From: an uncultured Pseudomonadales bacterium | GTDB lineage: Bacteria > Pseudomonadota > Gammaproteobacteria > Pseudomonadales > Pseudohongiellaceae | Reading direction: 5' to 3' | DNA: 5,076 bases | NCBI GenBank assembly: GCA_938082955.1 | Contig: CALKDE010000088.1 | Span: 1-5,076, forward strand | Shown here: in pieces, positions 1 through 5,076 of the stretch | Layout of the letters: each line of letters opens with the position of its first letter | Numbering within the stretch: the stretch's first letter is position 1 | Notes under the pieces: model-generated | What the model was told of the DNA's origin: nothing | The model's input: the letters and a program-made list of their open reading frames with translations, nothing else | The model's database searches: none | Program-made: the position numbers and the translations under genes

Positions 1-520
1 CTCACTCTTAAAAGCCTGCTGTTTTTCGTTCTTGTCTTGCCTATCGCCTTGGCTGAATGGGGCGGAAGGCATCGAAGATGCCCAAGCGAGCTTCACTTAT
101 ATTTCTAGCACGCTACAGACTTTTCGCGGAAGCGGCAGGCTGGTAAATAACCCGGGAATCGATGGTTCCGACCTAGAGTTCTTCATAGCACTTCTTGATG
201 AGTCACACCGCAGTTTCAGCAGAGAGTTTAACAGTGAAAGTGCCATGTGCCGTTTTTATAGGGATCCGGAAAATAGCAGGATGACAATCCAAGACCGGGC
301 GGAGTTGAGTTTGAGCTTCCTGCGTGACCTCGCAGATAGAATTACGTTATACCTTTCGGCGAATGCCGAATTCAAGGACAACGTTGATGAGCAGTTTGGT
401 CGAATCGTTCTAGATGCTATTAACGTAATCAAAGTAGAGTCAGTGAGCAATCAGCGGCTGCCATCATCTGTGTTTGATGAGGCAGCCACGATTAATTTTC
501 TTGACTCAATGTGTGCTTAG
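1..520 (+). CDS. Exported protein of unknown function, 5'-truncated and apparently frameshifted
   Basis: The gene runs in from the left edge and ends at TAG 518-520. I do not recognise the family. The long frame (codons in phase with position 2) has no stop back to the edge and encodes a mostly helical, polar protein with no clear catalytic motif. A TTG at 32 is a possible start but has no convincing context. The first 60 bases read far better in phase with position 1: LTLKSLLFFVLVLPIALAEW, a textbook Sec signal peptide with an ALA cleavage site. That phase hits TAG at 106-108. Removing one G from the GGGG run at 59-62 would join it smoothly as ...ALAEWAEGIEDAQASF. I infer a periplasmic or secreted protein carrying a one-base insertion, either a sequencing error or a true lesion. 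The phase-2 reading of the same bases (SLLKACCFSFLSCLSPWL) is also hydrophobic, so an intact gene is not excluded. It converges on the thiolase gene, with 8 bases between the stop codons. Confidence 0.6.
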   Translation, partial: SLLKACCFSFLSCLSPWLNGAEGIEDAQASFTYISSTLQTFRGSGRLVNNPGIDGSDLEFFIALLDESHRSFSREFNSESAMCRFYRDPENSRMTIQDRAELSLSFLRDLADRITLYLSANAEFKDNVDEQFGRIVLDAINVIKVESVSNQRLPSSVFDEAATINFLDSMCA

Positions 521-528
521 ACTAATCG

Positions 529-1713
529 CTAGTAAACCTCAAATAATCCAGCGGCGCCCATTCCGCCACCTACACACATCGTACAAACCACGTATTTAAC
601 GCCGCGTCGCTTGCCTTCTATAAGGGCGTGTCCGACCATGCGTGCGCCGCTCATACCGAAAGGGTGTCCGATTGAGATGGCACCACCATTTACGTTGAGT
701 AGTTCATCAGGAATGCCCAATTGGTCGCGACAGTAGATTACCTGTACCGCAAACGCCTCGTTCAACTCCCAAAGTCCGATGTCATCCATCTTCAGATTAT
801 TGCGTTCCAGCAACTTAGGCACAGCGTAGATTGGACCGATACCCATCTCATCAGGCTCCAAGCCAGCAACAGCCATGCCGCGATAGGCGCCAAGTGGCTG
901 CAAGCCTTTCTGTTCGGCCAATTTGCTATCCATAACCACCGAAGCAGACGCGCCATCAGATAACTGACTGGCATTACCGGCGCTGATTACGCCGCCTTCA
1001 TAGACCGGCTTCAAGCCTTGCAGGCCTTCGAGAGTCGTCGTAGGACGATTTCCCTCATCCTTCTCCAGCAGGGTCTCGTGTACGCTTTGCTTTTTTGTTT
1101 CCTTGTCCATGAACAGCATCTTAGAAGCCATGGGTACAATCTCATCGTCAAATGCGCCGGCTAGTTGTGCGGCAGCTGTGCGCTGTTGTGACCGAAGAGC
1201 ATATTCATCCTGTGCATCGCGGGACACCCCGTAGCGCTTAGCTACAACTTCGGCTGTCTCTATCATGGACATATAGGCGTGTTGGGATCTGGCTAGTACA
1301 TTCGGGTCTTGCGCGCGATAGGAATTGCGGTGCTCATTCGCTACAAGAGAAATCGAATCCAGGCCACCGCCAACTACAATAGGCATGCCGTCAACGATGA
1401 CCTGCTTCGCTGCCGTAGCTATAGCCATCATGCCGGAGGCACATTGGCGGTCTACGCTCATGCCGGCTACACAGCTCGGTAGTCCTGCTACAACACCCGC
1501 CGTGCGGCCTATGTTGTTGCCAGAAGATCCTTGCTGCATGGCACAACCGATTACTACATCATCTACTTCGCTAGGATCGATACCCGCGCGTTCAACGGCT
1601 GCAGCAATTGCATGTCCTCCCAATGTAGGGGCGTCCGTATCATTGAATGCGCCTCTGTAGGCTTTACCGATTGGAGTGCGTGCTGTTGATACAATTACTG
1701 CTTCTCTGGTCAT
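529..1713 (-). CDS. Acetyl-CoA C-acyltransferase (thiolase)
   Basis: A 394-residue thiolase, the usual length for the family. It is expected to be cytoplasmic and to catalyse CoA-dependent cleavage of 3-ketoacyl-CoA to acetyl-CoA plus a shortened acyl-CoA, the last step of beta-oxidation; the reverse condensation is possible. All catalytic parts are present: nucleophile Cys91 in VDRQCASGM, the NEAF motif at 318-321, His350 in GHPFGMSGAR, and Cys380 in MCVGGGMG close to the C-terminus. The N-terminus VIVSTARTPIGKA is typical of thiolases. HPFGMSGAR in place of the commoner HPLG is, from memory, a feature of degradative thiolases outside the classical FadA group, so the substrate cannot be named. 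ATG at 1713-1711 is supported by AAGGAAGA at 1726-1719, 5 bases upstream. The 85-base gap to the selenoprotein gene is AT-rich, with only a weak AGCTA/TAGCT inverted repeat at 1753-1768. No hydratase/dehydrogenase partner (fadB) is next to it. Confidence 0.96.
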   Translation of the reverse strand: MTREAVIVSTARTPIGKAYRGAFNDTDAPTLGGHAIAAAVERAGIDPSEVDDVVIGCAMQQGSSGNNIGRTAGVVAGLPSCVAGMSVDRQCASGMMAIATAAKQVIVDGMPIVVGGGLDSISLVANEHRNSYRAQDPNVLARSQHAYMSMIETAEVVAKRYGVSRDAQDEYALRSQQRTAAAQLAGAFDDEIVPMASKMLFMDKETKKQSVHETLLEKDEGNRPTTTLEGLQGLKPVYEGGVISAGNASQLSDGASASVVMDSKLAEQKGLQPLGAYRGMAVAGLEPDEMGIGPIYAVPKLLERNNLKMDDIGLWELNEAFAVQVIYCRDQLGIPDELLNVNGGAISIGHPFGMSGARMVGHALIEGKRRGVKYVVCTMCVGGGMGAAGLFEVY

Positions 1714-1798
1714 TCTACTCTTCCTTTTTCCATCTATTTAAAAAGTTCGCGCAGCTATTTAATTAGCTTTGCTTCACTTAACTTGAAATCAATTCTTT

Positions 1799-2329
1799 TT
1801 ACTGGCCCTTGTCGCAAATCATTGCTGTAATCGCGTCGATCGAGCTGAGTGCTAGTTGCGCCATTTCTTTATCAGTTCGATCCTGAATCGGATGCGCAAC
1901 GAACACGCTCGCCGGCGTAATGCCCAGAGACTTTCCCTGTGCGGCAGCGGCGTCGACAAATTCTCTTGAGGCGACGAAGCCTGATGGAAGTCCTCTGCTT
2001 TCTAAGTCCATGATGTCATGCAAACTGCACGAGGTACATGAGCCTCAGTCGGCGAGTCCTTCGATTACTGCGTCGCACTCGACGCTAATTTTCTGCGTTA
2101 GCTCTGTCGGCGCTACACGAGTGAAAGTGGGCTTGGAATAGCGCTTTACCTTCGCGCCGGCTTCTTCCAGATGCTTCTGCACTTCATCTAGAAATTCTTT
2201 ACCACGGGGCTTGGAAATATCCAACAAGCCAACGGTGGCGCCGGCTATACTCTGTAGCCTGGGTAACAACTGCCGCGCTGCGCTCTGCAGTTCCGCGGTC
2301 GGATCCAAAAGGGTGGTAGTGCTTTGCAT
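1799..2329 (-). CDS. UGSC-family selenoprotein, in-frame TGA read as selenocysteine (Sec95)
   Basis: One gene of 176 residues split by a single in-frame TGA at 2047-2045. Upstream it encodes 94 residues starting MQSTTTLLDP and containing VGLLDISKPRGKEF. Downstream it continues without a frame change as GSCTSCSLHDIMDLESRGLP to TAA at 1801-1799. Read through, the motif is U95-G-S-C98, a UxxC analogue of the CxxC redox motif and the signature of the UGSC (seleno)protein family, known from marine metagenome selenoproteome surveys. Features I recognise as conserved follow: LHDIMDLESRGLP, REFVDAAAAQGKSLG and a VAHPI segment. No signal peptide or membrane segment is seen, so a cytoplasmic oxidoreductase or thiol/peroxide-type redox role is likely; the substrate is unknown. 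ATG 2329 is chosen over a TTG at 2389 because AGAGGT lies 5 bases upstream (2340-2335) and the 2389 start falls inside an inverted repeat. Termination at TGA would leave a 94-residue product lacking the motif. SelA/B/C/D must be encoded elsewhere. Confidence 0.9.
2016..2047 (-). promoter_or_regulatory. Sec codon (TGA) and candidate bacterial SECIS hairpin
   Basis: The TGA at 2047-2045 is followed three bases later by a potential mRNA hairpin at 2041-2016. Arms UCAUGUA and UGCAUGA pair over 7 bp (one U-G). Inside, after a small internal mismatch, CU/AG can pair to close a CGUGC loop whose first G is 15 bases after the UGA. Bacterial SECIS elements lie immediately 3' of the UGA inside the coding region and carry a G early in a small apical loop, so position and shape fit, though the spacing is near the short end. 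The pairing was worked out by eye; no folding energy was computed. A competing GAGG/CCTC pairing would include part of the UGA. Confidence 0.5.
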
Positions 2330-2370
2330 AGTGTACCTCTTCGTTTTCAGTTTAGTACCAGTGTCGATTG

Positions 2371-2448
2371 TTAGGGCGCCTCTGAACAACGCGGCTGGGT
2401 GCTTTATGTCCCGCTGAGCGCTATCCGAGTTGTTCAGAGGTGCCCTAA
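2371..2448. repeat. 78-bp element with 20-bp near-perfect inverted ends (MITE-like or RNA hairpin)
   Basis: The left end at 2371-2390 starts TTAGGGCGCCTCTG and ends GAACAAC. The right end at 2429-2448 is its reverse complement at 19 of 20 positions, the one difference being G/A at the eighth base. The 38-base centre (2391-2428) encodes nothing obvious but holds a short GCGG/CCGC pair. If the outer TTA/TAA is partly target, a TA duplication flanks a GGGC...GCCC core, as with small non-autonomous transposons. No transposase is present, and I cannot assign the ends to a named IS family. In RNA it would form a strong 20-bp stem between the thioredoxin-like gene and the selenoprotein gene. There is no U-tract right after the stem on the minus strand, so it is not a standard terminator. 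Confidence 0.75.
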
Positions 2449-2461
2449 TTACAACCTAAGG

Positions 2462-3922
2462 TTAAATTTTTTGTGATGTTAACTGGCTGCCACGTTCACC
2501 TGAGGCTACCCAGCCACCAATGATGGCAGAGAACATGCCTGCCGTGCCGCCAGTGGTAACGATATGCAGGCCATCGTCTCGGAATTTGTTAAGCATCTTG
2601 TCTTTTAACTGTGCCGGCATGCCCTCGGCTATGTCATTGGCTCCGCGGATAATCTCGGCGCCAGGTGTCATTAGTTCTTCATACAGTGCTGTGCGCAAGT
2701 CCTCTTTATTCCAGCCACCTTCACGAAATACGCGGCGATGTTCTGGGCAGACCACGAGAATCGCATCTGCTATGCCGAACAGTTTGGTATGTGCCACGCT
2801 GCGCAGACTCATTGCCATGCTCTTTGCTAGTGACTGCGGTGTGCGCGATTGCTGATCGAGTATTGGTTGCAGTCCATCTCCTGCGAAAAGGCTGATCACG
2901 GAATCTTTACGCTCAAAGCCGCGATCTATAGCGAGACTTTGCCAGTTCTCATCAACCTCATCTTCGGCGAAACAGTACGTGTATTTGCCAGGATTACCCA
3001 TGTTCGCTCGATCGATACCGCCAGGTACCCCACCGCCGACGTTACGGATTATCAGCTGCAGCGCTCTGCCTATTGTGGCGTTAGCACGATTACCCTGGCC
3101 AAGCGCATTGATGCCAGAATTCATGCCAATCTGCTTGATAATTGGCCCGTTGACAATCATCACAGGTGAAGAGAAATAGGTCGTGCAGAGTAGGCCGTGC
3201 ATACAGAAGCGATCTTGCAAGGCTGCCTCGACGCTGGCGATAACAACGGGGAAGTATTCGGGTTTGCAACCGGCCATGACCGCGTTAATTGCGATCTTCT
3301 CGATGGTGCAAGGTACGTTGTCAGGGGGCGCCTTGCCGACAATCTCGGCGGCATCACGTGCACTGCCATTTAGCATGCGCATAACGCGAAGGGGAGTAGG
3401 CGGCACTACCGGCAGACCATCGCTCCAGCCTCGGTCGTAGCAGGCCTCCATGATGTCCTCGGCCTCGGCCAGTTCAACGCAACGAGCTTGTAGTATCTGC
3501 CTGCCGAAACGCAGTGCTAAGACTTCGCTCATACCAGGGTCTTGGGTCTTGGATCCGCAGCCAGGTTTAAAATTAACAAGCTCGGCGCCCAGGCCTTCTA
3601 TCCTTGTAAAACTCTGCCATTGCTCCTTATCCCAGCCATAAATTCGAGACTCTTCAGATTGCGCGTCGTTTCCATCTGTAAGGCGAATTAGGGTTGGAAC
3701 AACTTCTATCTCGCGTTGATACGAATACTCTAGGCTAGAGTCGTCGATCACGCCGTCTAGGTTCGCTGGAAACGAGGGGTCGTCCTGTACATAGACTTTC
3801 AGGGAAAGTGCTGTGTTTCCCGCCAGAGCCCGAATGACCGGTTCGATCAAGGTGCAAGTAGGACAGTCTTTTTTGACGACCAGTACATAGTTAGCTGGAA
3901 GAGCTTCGAGTGCTTGGTTCAA
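2462..3922 (-). CDS. Thioredoxin-like domain (CPTC) fused to a large conserved domain of unknown function
   Basis: A 486-residue protein. Residues 1 to about 110 resemble a thioredoxin/glutaredoxin fold: strand YVLVVKKD, active site C20-P-T-C23, and a cis-proline in EVVPTLIRL (Pro76). A linker with PGCGSKTQDPG (around 120-130) follows. Residues from about 150 to 486 form a conserved domain seen, from memory, in uncharacterised proteins of diverse bacteria. Its motifs are WSDGLPVVPPT (166-176), NAVMAGCKPEYFPVV (213-227), IVNGPI (256-261), GQGNRANATIGRA (275-287) and MGNPGKYTYCFAEDE (from 308). The enzymatic role is unknown. No signal peptide or membrane span is seen, so a cytoplasmic site is likely. 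The next gene in the same direction is the UGSC selenoprotein, which suggests that this CPTC domain passes electrons to, or takes them from, the UxxC centre (inference). The start is a TTG at 3922-3920, because a TAA lies in frame immediately upstream and the thioredoxin strand begins about ten residues later. It is rich in cysteine (for example C122, C219, C240, C246, C317). Confidence 0.88.
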   Translation of the reverse strand: MNQALEALPANYVLVVKKDCPTCTLIEPVIRALAGNTALSLKVYVQDDPSFPANLDGVIDDSSLEYSYQREIEVVPTLIRLTDGNDAQSEESRIYGWDKEQWQSFTRIEGLGAELVNFKPGCGSKTQDPGMSEVLALRFGRQILQARCVELAEAEDIMEACYDRGWSDGLPVVPPTPLRVMRMLNGSARDAAEIVGKAPPDNVPCTIEKIAINAVMAGCKPEYFPVVIASVEAALQDRFCMHGLLCTTYFSSPVMIVNGPIIKQIGMNSGINALGQGNRANATIGRALQLIIRNVGGGVPGGIDRANMGNPGKYTYCFAEDEVDENWQSLAIDRGFERKDSVISLFAGDGLQPILDQQSRTPQSLAKSMAMSLRSVAHTKLFGIADAILVVCPEHRRVFREGGWNKEDLRTALYEELMTPGAEIIRGANDIAEGMPAQLKDKMLNKFRDDGLHIVTTGGTAGMFSAIIGGWVASGERGSQLTSQKI

Positions 3923-3937
3923 TTAAAGGAGTTCCTT
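3923..3937 (-). promoter_or_regulatory. Ribosome binding site for the TTG start, inside a small palindrome
   Basis: On the minus strand AAGGAACTCCTT (3937-3926) lies before the TTG start. AAGGA is the only Shine-Dalgarno-like stretch and sits 10 bases from the TTG, rather far. Its AAGG can pair with CCTT four bases later in a tiny hairpin. A weak start codon, long spacing and partial masking together predict low translation of the thioredoxin-like fusion. This is inference from sequence only. Confidence 0.4.
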
Positions 3938-3984
3938 AGTTTAAGCGCAGGTTAGACAGGCTTGGTATTTGTCTCACATTGGCT

Positions 3985-4329
3985 CTAGTAGATAAATCCG
4001 AGAGTCGAAATGGCTATAAGAATATTGATGATCATGAATACGGATGATGTCCTAGACATCACCTTCCACAACTGAGGGCCCTTATAGGCGGCGCGAACGC
4101 CGATGATCAGGACTATTGTGTACGCCATCATCACCGTGACCATGATTAGGTAGGGTATCCAGCGTTCTTCGTCGACGGCCTTTGATCCGAATGCGGCAAA
4201 AAGGCCAGCTCCTACGAAGTACAGGGCCCAGTAAGTAGTGGCAAGGCCGTAGTCGCCGGCTAACATCTTGGCGAGGAGGGACTTTTCGCCTAAGGGCTGG
4301 CTACTCTGTGCTTGTTCTATGTCACTCAT
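3985..4329 (-). CDS. Small three-helix membrane protein of unknown function
   Basis: A 114-residue inner-membrane protein. A hydrophilic N-terminal tail of about 25 residues is followed by three hydrophobic segments: roughly 29-48 (LATTYWALYFVGAGLFAAFG), 58-78 (from IPYLIMV to IIGV) and 94-114 at the C-terminus. The GDYGLATTYW stretch before and in helix 1, and YKGPQLWKVMSR between helices 2 and 3, resemble conserved stretches in a group of small proteobacterial membrane proteins I have seen but cannot name; no function is claimed. Basic residues cluster in the loop between helices 2 and 3 (R79, K83, K89, R93), suggesting that loop is cytoplasmic. ATG at 4329-4327 has only a weak GAGAG-type ribosome site about 7 bases upstream. 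It is the first of the four minus-strand genes; 62 bases separate it from the next start, with no clear terminator between, so co-transcription is plausible. Confidence 0.82.
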   Translation of the reverse strand: MSDIEQAQSSQPLGEKSLLAKMLAGDYGLATTYWALYFVGAGLFAAFGSKAVDEERWIPYLIMVTVMMAYTIVLIIGVRAAYKGPQLWKVMSRTSSVFMIINILIAISTLGFIY

Positions 4330-4608
4330 ACAACTACTCTCAATAAGACACTAAGTGTAACGCAGGCCGTCTAAATTAAGAAATCTAGCGATAACAAGGG
4401 TAGAAGTTTAAAAAGTGGAAAAAGTGTAAAAGGGGCAGAATAGCCTACAATTTGTCACAAACCAGAAGCGCTGCTTCTTCTATAATCCGCAATTCAACAA
4501 TTTATGACGATTTAACGTTCAAAAGCTACAGCAGCCGACATCCTTAAATCTGGCTCCTCTAATCGCTTTGGCTGACCCCGGGCTCCCCTACTGTAATGAG
4601 ATCACTCT
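4330..4608. other. Divergent intergenic region (279 bp)
   Basis: This AT-rich, non-coding stretch separates the leftward membrane-protein gene from the rightward receptor gene and should hold promoters for both. Visible structure: a 9-base tandem repeat AAAAAGTGG/AAAAAGTGT at 4410-4427, palindrome TTTGT-C-ACAAA at 4451-4461, inverted repeat AGAAGC-GCT-GCTTCT at 4464-4478, and TATAAT at 4481-4486. For the leftward gene only a poor TTGTTA-type -35 could be found, with no good -10. No ORF, tRNA or clear structured RNA was seen. Confidence 0.6.
4451..4486 (+). promoter_or_regulatory. Candidate promoter/operator of the receptor gene
   Basis: A perfect sigma70 -10 box TATAAT (4481-4486) lies about 120 bases before the receptor start. 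The best -35-like hexamer, TTGTCA at 4452-4457, is 23 bases away, too far for a standard promoter; at 17 bases there is only CAAACC. Two palindromes fill this space: TTTGTCACAAA (4451-4461) and AGAAGCGCTGCTTCT (4464-4478). A poor -35 plus adjacent palindromes suggests a regulator-dependent promoter, but this is by eye and no regulator is named. Confidence 0.35.
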
Positions 4609-5076
4609 ATGCGCATTAAGCCTTTTTCGTTTCCCACTCTAGTAAGCCATTTTGTGACGCTAATTCTACTTTTCGCGGCTGTTCAGTCGGTGAGTGCCCA
4701 AGATAATGTGGGTGAAGATTCGACCGTCGTCTATCCCGCGAGCTACTTCGCTGAATTTAACCCGGTTACTGTGCAGGATATGTTGGACCGGATACCTGGA
4801 GTGGGTTCCGCAACTGGGGGTGGAGGAAACTTTGGCGGCTCCCGTCAGGGAGGCGGTAATGGTGGCAGAGGTCTTGGCAGCGGCAGCGGTGGCAGTCAGA
4901 TAATCATTAATGGTAAGCGAACAGCCGGCAAGAACAATCAGACCAGTGGTCAGATGGATCGCATTACGGCCGAGCAGGTCGACTACATTGAGATCATTCG
5001 GGGTACCTCGGGCGAGCTTGATGTGCGCGGAAGTAGCCAAGTGGTAAACGTCGTGTTGTTTGAGGAGCTTTCGTCC
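4609..5076 (+). CDS. TonB-dependent receptor, N-terminal part (signal peptide and plug)
   Basis: The frame is open from ATG 4609 to the right edge (156 codons) and so lacks the barrel. Stops TAA and TGA in frame at 4594-4599 fix the start; the ribosome site is weak. Residues 1-30 are a signal peptide (RIKPF, then VTLILLFAAV, cleavage VSA|QD). DSTVVYPASYF (37-47) is a plausible TonB box region. The plug domain follows: NPVTVQDMLDRIPGV (51-65), QIIINGKR (97-104), MDRITAEQVDYIEIIRGTS (116-134) and the typical ending ELDVRGSSQVVNVVL (136-150). Between the first two motifs lies a glycine-rich stretch, about 66-95, more than half Gly with Ser, Asn and Arg. The full protein should be an outer-membrane transporter powered by TonB-ExbB-ExbD. 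The cargo cannot be told from the plug. The glycine-rich insert with this VYPASYF...RIPG pattern resembles a subgroup of gammaproteobacterial receptors (from memory). It is divergent from the redox/thiolase genes. Confidence 0.9.
   Translation, partial: MRIKPFSFPTLVSHFVTLILLFAAVQSVSAQDNVGEDSTVVYPASYFAEFNPVTVQDMLDRIPGVGSATGGGGNFGGSRQGGGNGGRGLGSGSGGSQIIINGKRTAGKNNQTSGQMDRITAEQVDYIEIIRGTSGELDVRGSSQVVNVVLFEELSS

Noticed and set aside
1325..1660. A 111-residue plus-strand ORF
   Set aside because: It is a shadow of the thiolase, covering the coding region of the Cys91 nucleophile; composition is typical of an antisense frame.
1753..1768. AGCTA/TAGCT inverted repeat as terminator after the selenoprotein gene
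   Set aside because: The stem is only 5 bp and AT-rich, with no adjacent U-tract; too weak to call.
1799..2023. A separate 74-residue gene starting at TTG 2023
   Set aside because: It is the in-phase continuation of the UGSC selenoprotein after the TGA; the TTG encodes Leu in SLHDIM and has no own ribosome site.
2031..2046. GAGG/CCTC hairpin as an alternative SECIS
   Set aside because: It would include part of the UGA in the stem and is only 4 bp; the UCAUGUA/UGCAUGA stem fits better.
2330..2389. An upstream TTG start adding 20 residues to the selenoprotein
   Set aside because: The start lies inside the inverted repeat, while ATG 2329 has a good AGAGGT site 5 bases upstream.
2520..3440. 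Several plus-strand ORFs of 66-111 residues
   Set aside because: All are antisense to the thioredoxin-like fusion protein, whose frame has coherent conserved motifs throughout.
3954..3974. AGACA/TGTCT inverted repeat as terminator after the membrane-protein gene
   Set aside because: Five-bp stem with an 11-base loop and no U-tract.
4410..4427. 9-base tandem repeat AAAAAGTGG/AAAAAGTGT as CRISPR or iteron
   Set aside because: Only two imperfect copies in AT-rich intergenic DNA; no further units or spacers.
4666..5040. A 124-residue minus-strand ORF
   Set aside because: It is antisense to the TonB-dependent receptor start, which has a signal peptide and clear plug motifs; the minus frame shows no recognisable features.

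Overview
The window looks like a stretch of bacterial chromosome, probably from a Gram-negative, plausibly marine, gammaproteobacterium-like organism. This placement is an inference from a TonB-dependent receptor with a signal peptide, Shine-Dalgarno-led genes, a degradative thiolase and an apparent selenoprotein. No rRNA, tRNA or marker gene is present to confirm it.

Layout. (1) Positions 1-520 (+): the end of an exported protein of unknown function, with an apparent one-base frameshift just after its signal peptide. (2) Positions 529-4329 (-): four genes on one strand with gaps of about 62, 132 and 85 bases. In transcription order they are a small three-helix membrane protein (4329-3985), a 486-residue protein with an N-terminal thioredoxin-like CPTC domain fused to a larger conserved domain (3922-2462), a UGSC-family selenoprotein (2329-1799), and a thiolase (1713-529). 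(3) Positions 4330-4608: a divergent intergenic region with two palindromes and a TATAAT box. (4) Positions 4609 to the end (+): signal peptide and plug domain of a TonB-dependent receptor, cut by the window edge.

The main result is the selenoprotein. Two apparent ORFs on the minus strand, ending at 2045 and starting near 2023, are one gene separated by a single in-frame TGA. Read through, the junction is GLAD-U-GSC-TSC, the UGSC motif of the UGSC (seleno)protein family. Homologous-looking sequence lies on both sides, and a hairpin follows the TGA at about the position of a bacterial SECIS element. A conventional gene caller would split or truncate this gene.

Working model (inference). The UxxC selenoprotein and the CPTC thioredoxin-like fusion form a redox pair, and the thiolase links the cluster to acyl-CoA catabolism. 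The receptor may import a substrate, but it is divergently transcribed and its link is only by proximity. A 78-bp element with near-perfect 20-bp inverted ends sits between the two redox genes. It could be a small non-autonomous transposon or an RNA hairpin that uncouples their expression.
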